A stretch of DNA of 64,000 nt, from NCBI GenBank assembly GCA_949751835.1, contig CATKHK010000041.1:124001-188000 (forward strand), in the 5' to 3' direction. A program made the position numbers and the translations under genes. Shown piece after piece: positions 12,342 to 22,042 of this stretch. Numbering within the stretch: position 1 is the stretch's first letter; every line of letters begins with the position of its first letter. Below the pieces are notes generated by a model. That model saw only the letters and a program-made list of their open reading frames with translations, ran no database searches and was not told where the DNA came from. The stretch is from Blepharisma japonicum. Taxonomy: Eukaryota > Ciliophora > Heterotrichea > Heterotrichida > Blepharismidae.

Positions 12342-12878
12342 ATTGTTTATAATGCCTTTTATAGGCCATATAATTATTATCATGTAACTTTAAATATCAG
12401 TTAATTTAGTTACTAGTAATAAACTTCTAATAAATGGCGATTTTGTCCAGATCAGACAATAAATTACTAGACTTATAGGCTTGAAAAAAGATCAAATTGT
12501 CTAAATAAGGCTCCAAAGTATGATTTTAATTTAAGAAAATCAAATTTGTCATTAAAATTATTTTTCTGATTCTTTAAATTTTATAAAAAACTTCTAATTA
12601 AAATCAACGAGAATAATTAATCAAATTAAAACAAAAATCAAAGATAAGATGGGTTTTTAAGGATTGTCTATGAAAAGATTTAGTATTGAATCTGAAGTAT
12701 CTCTTTTCTTGGCTTTAGCTTTATATTTAATACCAAATTGCAATTTATAATAGTTTGTATTGGTAAAAAGATCATTTTAAAAGACAATAGGAATTTCAGC
12801 ATGACTAATAGTTAATAATTTAACAATAATGCTTTATTAAAACGAAAATTTACTGAAATGCTCTTATATTTAGCCTAA
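12342..12878. other. AT-rich intergenic spacer
   Basis: 537 bp between two minus-strand genes. I see no feature. Confidence 0.6.
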
Positions 12879-13544
12879 CTATACGTTTTGAACTGAGGAA
12901 ATTACTTTGGCACCCTCAAGTTCAAGTTCTTGAATTCTTTGATTCCCAATTTGTTTTCTTTTGATCCAGATTCCTATTTCAAGTGCAGATATTTGGATAG
13001 CCAAGCTTAAAAATAATATCAAGTAAGTTCATATATTCTTATAATTCATTAAAGGGTAAACCTCGTGAACAGCGATTGAATATGGCACATTTATGCAAAT
13101 CAAATAAACCATGCTAACTCCAATAGGAAATACGCAGTGTTTTCTCGTCATGATTATTTCATTCAAAGCAAAATCAATAATCACAAGAACAATAGGCAAA
13201 ATATGCAATAAAACATCAGTAATAATATCATGCCCTTTGAGAGGACCAACAACTCCCCAGAATACCACAAAAATGCACCATCCAATACATCATACTGTCT
13301 CGAAAAGGATAAAAGTAGCAGGCATATACTTGGAATAATAATACGAGATTGAAGAAACTAGAAAATATATTGCTGTTAATGTGAGACCCCAGTTTGTCAA
13401 ATAAATAAAAAAATAGAAGGAAGTCCTGAAGATACCAACAAGAAATATTGATAGCAATATTATGCTAAAGCCTATCCTTAAAATTTTAAGCATACGGAAA
13501 CGATTTGTCTCAGATCTCGGACTTGAGGCTCCTGATGAGTTCAT
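12879..13544 (-). CDS. Multi-pass membrane protein, AIG1/FAR-17a or rolling-stone-like
   Basis: 221 residues are read through two TGA codons to TAG at 12879. A short polar N-terminus is followed by about six hydrophobic segments (near residues 22-42, 46-66, 80-100, 110-128, 138-158, 170-190). Sequence such as YLTNWGLTLTAIYFLVS and HILPIVLVIIDFALN resembles the NW..L...YF and H..p..l...d patterns of the FAR-17a/AIG1 and Rolling-stone families. Some AIG1 members are threonine hydrolases of fatty acid esters; whether this protein keeps that activity cannot be judged. The C-terminal tail is charged. Confidence 0.6.
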
Positions 13545-14483
13545 TAATTTTTATAAATGAATTCATATTATTTTAATCGCAAAAATAGAAGATATAAATT
13601 TACATTAAAAAACAGCAATAAAATTTTAGCCGCCGAAACATCAGAAGCTTATTTCTAGCATTATTCTTATATAAAGCAATATTAATAGATTATGAATAAA
13701 AATACAGTTAATTAGCATTACTCTAAAAAAATTAAAAGAAATTTATGGTAAGTGTTTTGATTTAGAATTATTTGTAAGACCAGTTTGAGAATTATTCTGG
13801 GATATGATGATCCATTTTTATATCATATTTTGCAATCAACAAAATATTTAAATTTAATTGAGGACATTATTTAGCTCAAAATTCAATATTTCTTATAGCA
13901 AGACTTAAATTCGTTTTTATTCACACCTCTTTTCCTAATAAGTATTGCATTGATATTATTTAACAATGGTAAATTATTCTTAATTAGAGCATTTGAAAAT
14001 AATAAATATTTTTGCAAGCAAAATTTTATGGTATAGAACCATTTCAATTCAAAAATTAATATGTTAACAGTCATAATGGTTTAGTAATTATAACCAGCTT
14101 GCAATATACCAAATCTCTTTTATCATGTAGATCTAATTTTTATAGCGCTTTCACATGTCAAAGGAATTAGATTAAGCATATTCTATCAGCAATGTAGCAT
14201 AGACTTATTTAACAATTTAGACATCAATCTGCCAAAAGTGCTGTAGAACATCCAAATAGTTATATTATTTGCTTATTCCATAACTATTTCAACACATTTA
14301 TCGACAAATCTTTCATTTACGAAATATTTTCCATATAAGTTATTTTTATTAAATGTGCAATGAATTTATCAATTTCTTCTCCCTCCAATGTATTTCTCTT
14401 TGCTAATCTTCAGCCATAAATAATAATACATAACTGCTTTATCATAACGATTAAATTATAATAAATTAAGCAATTGATAAACA
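13545..14483. other. AT-rich intergenic spacer
   Basis: 940 bp. The only longer frame (13883-14074, minus) is Ile/Asn/Lys-rich and looks spurious. I see no RNA gene. Confidence 0.55.
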
Positions 14484-14834
14484 ATGGGCTGTTGCCAGTG
14501 TAGTAAACCAGATAAAGGAGAATTAATTCAAATTGAGAATGCTGCAGAGCAAGGCCAATACGAATTTAAAAAATCTGCTGACGAAGAATTCGACGATATA
14601 AGCTTATCATCTCAAAATACCTCGCAAATAGTATCAGGAAAATGAAAAGGAAAAAATATTTCTCATATAAGGACGCTATCAACACTATCAGTTAAGTCAT
14701 TTGGAGGTTCTCTTGCAAGAGGCGAATATGAAAATGCATTTCTTATTTCAACACATGCATCATCTCTGTATGGAAGCTTAGTAGAAGGAGAGCTTTCTGG
14801 ACCAAAAGAATTCTTTAGGCTAATGCATAATTAA
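14484..14834 (+). CDS. Small protein with N-terminal MGCC acylation motif
   Basis: A 116-residue gene with one TGA (Trp) codon. The N-terminus MGCCQCSKPDKGE places Gly2 and three Cys (3, 4, 6) in the arrangement typical of myristoylated and palmitoylated membrane-anchored proteins. No catalytic or known domain follows; the rest is polar with Ser-rich stretches (DISLSSQNTSQI, TLSTLSVKSFGGSL). I infer a peripheral membrane protein, perhaps ciliary or signalling. It is flanked by spacers on both sides, and codon use and composition are clearly coding. Confidence 0.72.
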
Positions 14835-15240
14835 ACATTCATGTAAATTAATAATTTTATGGGTGAGGTCTAAAAAGAATTAATTATGACATTACATAAT
14901 TATATCGCTTTAAAAATTTTGAGAATAAATTTAATGGATTAATAGTTGGTGTGGGATTTTAATTTAGAAGGAATAGGAAAATATTTTTGAGAAAATTTTA
15001 ATTTAAGCTAAAAACACTTAATTGATATAAAATAGTTTCTGACGTCAAAATAGATTTCTAAAATAATATGTCCACAGGTTCCCTTTTGAAAATTTGGGCT
15101 GAAAGTAAGTAATTAAATCATAAGCTGGCTTATTTCCTAATTAAATTAAAGTAAAATAAATTCTAAGCTTATTTATCAAATACCATATAAAAAATTCAGT
15201 AATCCTATATCTTTTTAAGTAATCCCATTACTATTAAAAT
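14835..15240. other. AT-rich intergenic spacer upstream of PCCB copy 1
   Basis: 406 bp. The last 50 bp are similar to the sequence just upstream of PCCB copy 2, so the core promoter was probably duplicated with the gene. Confidence 0.6.
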
Positions 15241-16880
15241 ATGTATCGATTGGTGAGGAGAGGAGCCTCTTTTCGCTTCCAAAGGCTAAATGAAGGTTTA
15301 GCAAAGCAGCTCGCTGTTCAACCAGCATCGTGTCCAGATACCAAAGGTTTTATGGACAAGCTTGCACATCTCCGTCAGCAAGCTGTTTTCGGAGATGCAA
15401 AAAGAATCGAAAAGCAACATCTAAAACACAAGCTTTCAGCTAGAGAAAGAGTTGAATTGCTCGTAGATCCTGGCACATTCGTAGAATACGATCAGTTGGT
15501 GACTCACAGATGTACAGATTTCGGAATGGAAAAAACCAAACATCCAGGTGATGGATTAGTCTCTGGACATGGCTACGTTGATGGAAAATTGGTCTTTGTA
15601 TACAGCTACGATTTTACTGTTGGCGGAGGCACCTTATCAGAAACCGTTGCTGAGAAAGTATGCAAAGTTCAAGAAAAAGCATTAAATGTAGGAGCCCCAA
15701 TTATTGGACTCAACGACAGCGGTGGAGCTAGAATCCAAGAAGGAGTACAGTCACTCGGAGGCTACTCTGACATTTTCTACAACAATGTTCAAGCCTCAGG
15801 TGTTATCCCTCAACTTTCCATGATTATGGGACCTTGCGCTGGAGGTGCTGTGTATTCTCCTGCCTTAACAGATTTTATCTTTATGGTTAAAAACTCTTCC
15901 TTTATGTTTGTGACAGGTCCAGATGTCGTAAAGGCAGTAACTCACGAAGAAATCGATATGGAAGGCCTTGGTGGAGCTAAAGTCCACAGCTCAAAATCTG
16001 GTGTCTCACATTTCGCATTGAATAACGATGTTGAAGCTTTAATGTTTGTTAGAAATTTCTTAGGTTTCTTACCAAGCTCAAACAGAGAAAAAGCTATTCC
16101 AAAACCAACTGCAGATCCTTTCGACAGAGAAATCCCAGTTTTGGACAAATTTGTTCCTGAAGATCCTAATAAGCCTTACGATATGAGAGTCGTTCTCAAA
16201 TCAATTTGTGATGATGAATATTTCTTAGAAGTTCAGCCTGACTATGCTAAAAACATTATTGTTGGATTTGGAAGACTTGGAACTGATACGGTCGGATTCA
16301 TAGCAAACCAACCACAATCATTAGCTGGTGTTTTGGACAGACTTTCTTCAATTAAAGCTGCAAGATTCATCAGATTCTGTGACTCATTCAATATCCCTAT
16401 TGTCACTTTCGAAGACGTTCCTGGGTATTTGCCAGGAGTCCATGAAGAACACAATGGTATCATTACCCATGGTGCTAAAATCCTTTATGCTTATTCAGAA
16501 GCTACAGTGCCAAAGATCACAATTATTACAAGAAAAGCTTATGGTGGAGCATACTGTGTGATGAACTCCAAACACTTGAAAGGCGACTTTAACTATTCAT
16601 GGCCAACCGGAGAAATCGCTGTTATGGGAGCAAAGGGAGCTTGCGAAATTATTTTCAGAGGAGGAGATATCCCAGCTGAAACCAAGAAATACGAAGAAAA
16701 ATTCGCCAATCCTCTAATTGCAGCACAGAGAGGCTTTATTGATGAAATTTTGACTCCTAGAGATACCAGAAAGAGACTCATCCAAGACTTGAGACTTCTA
16801 AAAACTAAGAAAGTCGAAAGACCTTGGAGGAAGCATGGAAATGTCCCACTTTAAGTTAACCAAATTAAAATTGGGTAAAT
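15194..16880 (+). repeat. Tandem duplication unit A (PCCB plus short flanks)
   Basis: The unit includes about 45 bp upstream (ATTCAGTAAT...CTATTAAAAT) and about 26 bp downstream of the gene that match unit B at 17835-19523. The offset between the two start codons is 2643 bp. Confidence 0.85.
15241..16854 (+). CDS. PCCB: Propionyl-CoA carboxylase beta chain, mitochondrial, copy 1
   Basis: 537 residues, the usual PCCB length. The basic amphipathic start MYRLVRRGASFRFQRL is a likely mitochondrial presequence. The carboxyltransferase fold follows, with an oxyanion-hole glycine motif in each half: GGGTLSE and GGARIQEG, GPCAGGAVYSPALTDF (about 200), and AYGGAYCVM (about 440) and GEIAVMGAKGA. The enzyme transfers CO2 from biotin to propionyl-CoA, making methylmalonyl-CoA in odd-chain and branched amino acid breakdown, together with the biotin-carrying alpha chain (not in this window). 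Codon use is strongly biased toward C-ending codons, suggesting high expression. It is about 99% identical in protein to copy 2. Confidence 0.97.
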   Translation: MYRLVRRGASFRFQRLNEGLAKQLAVQPASCPDTKGFMDKLAHLRQQAVFGDAKRIEKQHLKHKLSARERVELLVDPGTFVEYDQLVTHRCTDFGMEKTKHPGDGLVSGHGYVDGKLVFVYSYDFTVGGGTLSETVAEKVCKVQEKALNVGAPIIGLNDSGGARIQEGVQSLGGYSDIFYNNVQASGVIPQLSMIMGPCAGGAVYSPALTDFIFMVKNSSFMFVTGPDVVKAVTHEEIDMEGLGGAKVHSSKSGVSHFALNNDVEALMFVRNFLGFLPSSNREKAIPKPTADPFDREIPVLDKFVPEDPNKPYDMRVVLKSICDDEYFLEVQPDYAKNIIVGFGRLGTDTVGFIANQPQSLAGVLDRLSSIKAARFIRFCDSFNIPIVTFEDVPGYLPGVHEEHNGIITHGAKILYAYSEATVPKITIITRKAYGGAYCVMNSKHLKGDFNYSWPTGEIAVMGAKGACEIIFRGGDIPAETKKYEEKFANPLIAAQRGFIDEILTPRDTRKRLIQDLRLLKTKKVERPWRKHGNVPL

Positions 16881-17883
16881 TGATTATTAAATTATTATGA
16901 TAGCTGATGTTAATACATCATGGATATATTAAAATTTTAAAACTTCATATAAATCAAACTAAAATATCTTTTACAGGTCCAAAATATACTTACACTCTTG
17001 AATTCTTAGCTTAGTTGGTTTTACAGATGATTATGTAGCATAAAAATGATATTCGATTTATCTCCGAAAAAAACTTTTATTGATCGCTTTTATGAAATTT
17101 TATGAACTTTATTAACTAATATTTTATTATAGACAGCAATTCTGAGAATTTTAACTTTACCACTATTAAAAAACTTTATATGATTCAAAATTGCCTAACT
17201 CTATGAAAAAATTATTTTTCTAATTTACCCTAAAATTTTTAACAAAAATGAAAAGATCTAGCTTTGGAAAGCATGTATCAGAAGTTTTTGTCAATTTAGT
17301 TTTGAATCATTAAGTCATAGTTCTGATATATTGAGATAAAAATTGATTAAGGCTACCTTTACAATAAAAACTCAATTAGAGACTACAAAAATTGTTAGAA
17401 TTCCATTTTAATGACCTATAATCTAAATCACTTTTATAAATAGCTAACAGACAAGCACATAAAATTATCAAATATGGAGTAGCGCTAATAATTTAGATAT
17501 AATTAAATTCATATACCGATTAAAAATCAAGTATAAAATATTTTAATAAGATTTAAAATTCAATGAAATTAAAGTCTATGCATAAAATTTTAATTCTGGC
17601 TTTATTAAATGATATTTTTGATGTTAAAGTCAATGATAGCTAAGATAAATAATTTTTTGTAAAATCTATGCATTTGACAATCATAGCAAAGTTTCTGACA
17701 CCAGAGATATTTTTATAAATAATATGTCTGGAATTTACTTTGTAAATTTCTACCTTAAATAAAATACGGCTTCAAAGATAAGTTTACTTGTAAAAATGAT
17801 AAATTAAAATAGCTAATTTCAATATCACATAGAATATTCAGTAATTCTTGATCTATTTGAATAATCCCATTTACTATTAAAAT
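16855..17883. other. Spacer between the two PCCB copies
   Basis: 1029 bp of AT-rich DNA with no open frame. The final 50 bp repeat the promoter-proximal sequence of copy 1. The sequence following the gene in copy 2 (start of the coiled-coil gene) is absent here beyond the first 26 bp. Confidence 0.6.
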
Positions 17884-19523
17884 ATGTATCGATTGGTGAG
17901 GAGGGCATCCTCTTTTCGCTTCCAAAGGCTAAATGAAGGTTTAGCAAAGCAGCTCGCTGTTCAACCAGCATCATGTCCAGACACTAAAGGATTCATGGAC
18001 AAGCTTGCACATCTCCGTCAGCAAGCTGTTTTCGGAGATGCAAAAAGAATCGAAAAGCAACATCAAAAACACAAGCTTTCAGCTAGAGAAAGAGTTGAAT
18101 TGCTCGTAGATCCTGGCACATTTGTAGAATACGATCAATTGGTGACTCACAGATGTACAGATTTCGGAATGGAAAAAACCAAACATCCAGGTGATGGATT
18201 AGTCTCAGGACATGGCTATGTTGATGGAAAATTGGTCTTTGTATACAGCTACGATTTTACTGTAGGTGGAGGCACCTTATCAGAAACCGTTGCTGAGAAA
18301 GTATGCAAAGTTCAAGAAAAAGCTTTAAATGCAGGGGCTCCAATTATTGGACTCAACGACAGCGGTGGAGCTAGAATCCAAGAAGGAGTACAGTCACTCG
18401 GAGGCTACTCTGACATTTTCTACAACAATGTTCAAGCCTCAGGTGTTATCCCTCAACTTTCCATGATTATGGGACCTTGCGCTGGAGGTGCTGTGTATTC
18501 TCCTGCCTTAACAGATTTTATCTTTATGGTTAAAAACTCTTCCTTTATGTTTGTGACAGGTCCAGATGTCGTAAAGGCAGTAACTCACGAAGAAATCGAT
18601 ATGGAAGGCCTTGGTGGAGCTAAAGTCCACAGCTCAAAATCTGGTGTCTCACATTTCGCATTGAATAACGATGTTGAAGCTTTAATGTTTGTTAGAAATT
18701 TCTTAGGTTTCTTACCAAGCTCAAACAGAGAAAAAGCTATTCCAAAACCAACTGCAGATCCTTTCGACAGAGAAATCCCAGTTTTGGACAAATTTGTTCC
18801 TGAAGATCCTAATAAGCCTTACGATATGAGAGTCGTTCTCAAATCAATTTGTGATGATGAATATTTCTTAGAAGTTCAGCCAGATTATGCCAAAAACATT
18901 TTAGTTGGATTTGGAAGACTTGGCACAGACACTGTAGGTTTTATTGCAAACCAACCACAATCATTAGCTGGTGTTTTGGACAGACTTTCTTCAATTAAAG
19001 CTGCAAGATTCATCAGATTCTGTGACTCATTCAATATCCCTATTGTCACTTTCGAAGATGTTCCTGGGTATTTGCCAGGAGTCCATGAAGAACACAATGG
19101 TATCATTACCCACGGAGCTAAAATCCTTTATGCTTATTCAGAAGCTACAGTACCAAAGATCACAATTATTACAAGAAAAGCTTATGGTGGAGCTTACTGT
19201 GTGATGAACTCCAAACATTTGAAAGGAGATTTCAACTATTCATGGCCAACCGGAGAAATCGCTGTTATGGGAGCAAAGGGAGCTTGTGAAATTATTTTCA
19301 GAGGAGGAGATATCCCAGCTGAAACCAAGAAATACGAAGAAAAATTCGCCAATCCTCTAATTGCAGCACAGAGAGGATTTATTGATGAAATTTTGACTCC
19401 TAGAGATACTAGAAAGAGACTCATCCAAGACTTAAAGCTCCTGAAAACTAAGAAAGTCGAAAGACCTTGGAGGAAGCATGGAAATGTCCCACTTTAAGTT
19501 AACCAAATTAAAATTGGGTAAAT
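17835..19523 (+). repeat. Tandem duplication unit B (PCCB plus short flanks)
   Basis: Same unit as 15194-16880. Its downstream end abuts the next gene, whose ATG is at 19559. Confidence 0.85.
17884..19497 (+). CDS. PCCB: Propionyl-CoA carboxylase beta chain, mitochondrial, copy 2
   Basis: 537 residues, differing from copy 1 at only about seven positions (GAS/ASS near residue 9, L/Q at 61, V/A at about 157, I/L at about 341, R/K near 519). All carboxyltransferase motifs are retained, so both copies should be active. A 542-nt central block is identical to copy 1 at every site, including silent ones, while neighbouring blocks carry clustered silent changes, which suggests gene conversion. The next gene starts only 61 bp after the stop. 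Confidence 0.97.
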   Translation: MYRLVRRASSFRFQRLNEGLAKQLAVQPASCPDTKGFMDKLAHLRQQAVFGDAKRIEKQHQKHKLSARERVELLVDPGTFVEYDQLVTHRCTDFGMEKTKHPGDGLVSGHGYVDGKLVFVYSYDFTVGGGTLSETVAEKVCKVQEKALNAGAPIIGLNDSGGARIQEGVQSLGGYSDIFYNNVQASGVIPQLSMIMGPCAGGAVYSPALTDFIFMVKNSSFMFVTGPDVVKAVTHEEIDMEGLGGAKVHSSKSGVSHFALNNDVEALMFVRNFLGFLPSSNREKAIPKPTADPFDREIPVLDKFVPEDPNKPYDMRVVLKSICDDEYFLEVQPDYAKNILVGFGRLGTDTVGFIANQPQSLAGVLDRLSSIKAARFIRFCDSFNIPIVTFEDVPGYLPGVHEEHNGIITHGAKILYAYSEATVPKITIITRKAYGGAYCVMNSKHLKGDFNYSWPTGEIAVMGAKGACEIIFRGGDIPAETKKYEEKFANPLIAAQRGFIDEILTPRDTRKRLIQDLKLLKTKKVERPWRKHGNVPL

Positions 19524-19558
19524 CGAATTTTAAATTAACTTTAACTGTATATTTCAAA

Positions 19559-21283
19559 ATGGCAACAACACCTCAAAAAAGTCCTATCCAAGAGACACTT
19601 TCAAGCATAAGGCAAGCAATAGAAAAACTAAGCCCCTCTCAAGGACTTACTCACACAAAATCTCAAGTTCCTCCCCTATTATCTAATGAAAGTTCTCCCG
19701 TCAGTTCTGACAGTCAATTTACTGTCGAAAGCTCAGATGAAAATCGCCATATGATTTACAGTTTATCGTCTATTAAAGAAAAGTCTCCAAAAGGCGACAA
19801 ATCATTAATTTTCCAAACCTCAGAAAACTTTCTTAGGTCATCTCATTCAGTAAGTGATTTGACCAGCCCCAGATTCAAATATAATTACAATGAGTCTGCT
19901 ACAAAAAATAAAGAAAATTGGGAGCTCCAAATGCTTCTTGAGTATGAAAAAGAAAAAACTGCGAAATTTGAATTAAAAGTGGAAGAAAGAGAAAATATTA
20001 TTGATGAATTAACAAAGAAGCAACAAAAATTATTACAAGAGCTTAAAGAAGCAAAAGATAATTTTAATAATTTGAGAAATGAAAGAGAAAGCTATGAAAT
20101 GCAATTTGAGAAAAAAGTTTATAATATAAAACAACAACAAATTTCGTTAGAAAATAAAAATGAAAAATTGCAGCAGCAATATGAAAATGCACAAAATCAA
20201 TTAAATGCTAAAGACCAGCAAATAAGGAACTTAGAATTAGAAAGACTAAATAATGAAAGGCTTGAGGAAGATAAAATCAAAAAAATGGAAGAATTCGAAA
20301 GGGAAATCACAAGATTAATAAGAGAAAAGGCAAACTTCGCAAAAGAAAATGAAGATTTGCAGAGTACAATTCTCAGCCAAGAAAGGCAAATTATTCAGAT
20401 GAAATCAGGAGTTTCTGATATGCAAAGAGAAATTGCAAGGCTAAACTCCGGGAAAAATATTAAAGAAGCAGAAATTAAAACGTTACTTGAAGAAAAAGAT
20501 AGACAAATTGGGCAACTTAAAAGAGAAAATTCAAGAAAAGATGAAGAGATAGAAAATTTATTAAATAAAAATCGAGTATTTGAAGAAGAATTGCGAGAAA
20601 TGAAGCTACACGCTTTTGATGAAAAAAACCATGAATTCGTAGTAATGAAACTAAAAGACAAAATTTCTGCTTTAACAAAAGAAAATGAACAATTGTCTCA
20701 CGACCTCAAGCATAAGCGAAAATTAGAAGAAATTACTGTTTTTCCTTCCGACACTAACAGATCTCCATTAAGATCACCCAAAAAAAAGAAAGAAAATTAC
20801 CACAAAAATAACAAAGAAAATTCTCATTTTTCCAATGATTCATTGATTAATGAAATTTTATTAAATTTAAAAATAGAAGCAGTCAGCGAAATAATTCCAA
20901 AAATAAAACAAATTCAAGGGGCATCTCACACAAATGCTGAGCTCATTAAAAGGATTTCTCAACTTATAAAAACATGCTCGCCTCCAGGGGTTTTTGGATT
21001 AGAGCCATCAGCAAAGCAAGTGTGGAAGTGGATTAGGAGATTAATGGAAGATTATGTGAAATTAAAGCAAAATATGGATTTCGACGGAAATAAAGCACTT
21101 GTTAATAGGTTGACAGGCTTTTTAAGAGTTACAGAGCCAAATGAGCTATTGAATGAGCTGAATAACTTGCTAGCTGATCATCACGCTATGCAGCTTTTAT
21201 TAGATAAAATCGCTGTGAAGCTAAGGCTGAGTCCAAATTCTTCACTAAGAGAAATAGAAGAAGAAATTGATGTAATTTTGTAA
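19559..21283 (+). CDS. Coiled-coil protein with conserved helical C-terminus
   Basis: I place the start at ATG 19559 (MATTPQKSPIQE). An in-frame ATG at 19478 lies inside the end of PCCB and is unlikely to be used. This gives 574 residues. The N-terminal 110 residues are Ser/Pro-rich and look disordered. A long coiled coil covers about 120-400, followed by a basic linker (RSPLRSPKKKKEN) and a compact predicted-helical region of about 150 residues including FGLEPSAKQVWKWIRRLMED and LNELNNLLADHHAMQLLL. The architecture is that of a centrosomal or cytoskeletal scaffold. I do not recognise the family. Confidence 0.82.
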   Translation: MATTPQKSPIQETLSSIRQAIEKLSPSQGLTHTKSQVPPLLSNESSPVSSDSQFTVESSDENRHMIYSLSSIKEKSPKGDKSLIFQTSENFLRSSHSVSDLTSPRFKYNYNESATKNKENWELQMLLEYEKEKTAKFELKVEERENIIDELTKKQQKLLQELKEAKDNFNNLRNERESYEMQFEKKVYNIKQQQISLENKNEKLQQQYENAQNQLNAKDQQIRNLELERLNNERLEEDKIKKMEEFEREITRLIREKANFAKENEDLQSTILSQERQIIQMKSGVSDMQREIARLNSGKNIKEAEIKTLLEEKDRQIGQLKRENSRKDEEIENLLNKNRVFEEELREMKLHAFDEKNHEFVVMKLKDKISALTKENEQLSHDLKHKRKLEEITVFPSDTNRSPLRSPKKKKENYHKNNKENSHFSNDSLINEILLNLKIEAVSEIIPKIKQIQGASHTNAELIKRISQLIKTCSPPGVFGLEPSAKQVWKWIRRLMEDYVKLKQNMDFDGNKALVNRLTGFLRVTEPNELLNELNNLLADHHAMQLLLDKIAVKLRLSPNSSLREIEEEIDVIL

Positions 21284-21456
21284 CTAATTTTTATTGGGAA
21301 TAATTAATTCTTTATTTAGACCTCTATCTTTTCTTTTATAATATTTTATCGATTTATTCCAAGCAGGTTAATTCATGAATTTCAATTAACATGAATTCTT
21401 AAGCTATAGAAGAAAATCATGTAAACTTATTCCTCCATATATATTAAGATTAATAT

Positions 21457-22026
21457 ATGGAAGCCAGTAAAAGTTTAACTCCAAAACCTCACGTCTCTAC
21501 AACTATTACAATAAACGAATCCAGCAATTGCAAAAATTGCATAAAAAGCATATATTTTTCAAAAATCACACAAATTCTTTATATTATGCTAATCATTGCA
21601 TGTCTTTTCACCACAGTATGGATTATTATTGAATACGGGCATTTTCAAGGTACATTTTAAATAGATCCTCTATGGTTTGTTATACTTGAATGGTTCATTG
21701 CAGTTGCTGTAATGTTAGAGCTAATAGCAAGACTATACATATTTGGCTTTGCATGATTCTTCAAGACATGGATTAATATTATAGATCTTATTTTGACATT
21801 GGCTTCATCTATAGCTATTGTCATTACATTTTATGTGGATTTTGAAAGAGAAGACAACTTGCCAGGAGTTGCAGGCAATATTATTTTAGCTGTAAGAAAC
21901 TTTGTTACTTTAATTAGGGTTATCATGTTCATTAAAAGACTAAGAAATGCAGGAGTCAAAAGCGTCCATATTGACAGCTTACACAGTGGAGAATCCAACT
22001 CTCCCCTAATACCATCAAAACCTTAA
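21457..22026 (+). CDS. Stand-alone voltage-sensor-domain membrane protein
   Basis: Two exons are joined across a 15-nt intron at 21650-21664 (GTACATTTTAAATAG), giving 184 residues. Four hydrophobic segments are seen: S1 (about 38-58), S2 (about 72-95, with E and R), S3 (about 102-125, IIDLILTLASSIAI) and S4 (about 140-160, NFVTLIRVIMFIKRLRNAG). S4 has R..M..K..R spacing. There is no pore segment. Such voltage-sensor-only proteins include the proton channel Hv1 and voltage-sensing phosphatases. The Asp that Hv1 needs in S1 is not evident, so proton conduction is not established. Confidence 0.72.
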
Positions 22027-22042
22027 TTAATACAGAATACTG

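Noticed and set aside
13883-14074. 63-codon minus-strand frame
   Set aside because: Composition is Ile/Asn/Lys-rich as expected from AT-rich spacer, with no domain and no neighbouring frame to join.
19478-19558. Earlier in-frame ATG for the coiled-coil gene
   Set aside because: It lies inside the PCCB coding end and its extension (MEMSHFKLTKLKLGKSNFK) is just the out-of-frame PCCB tail and spacer; ATG 19559 fits better.
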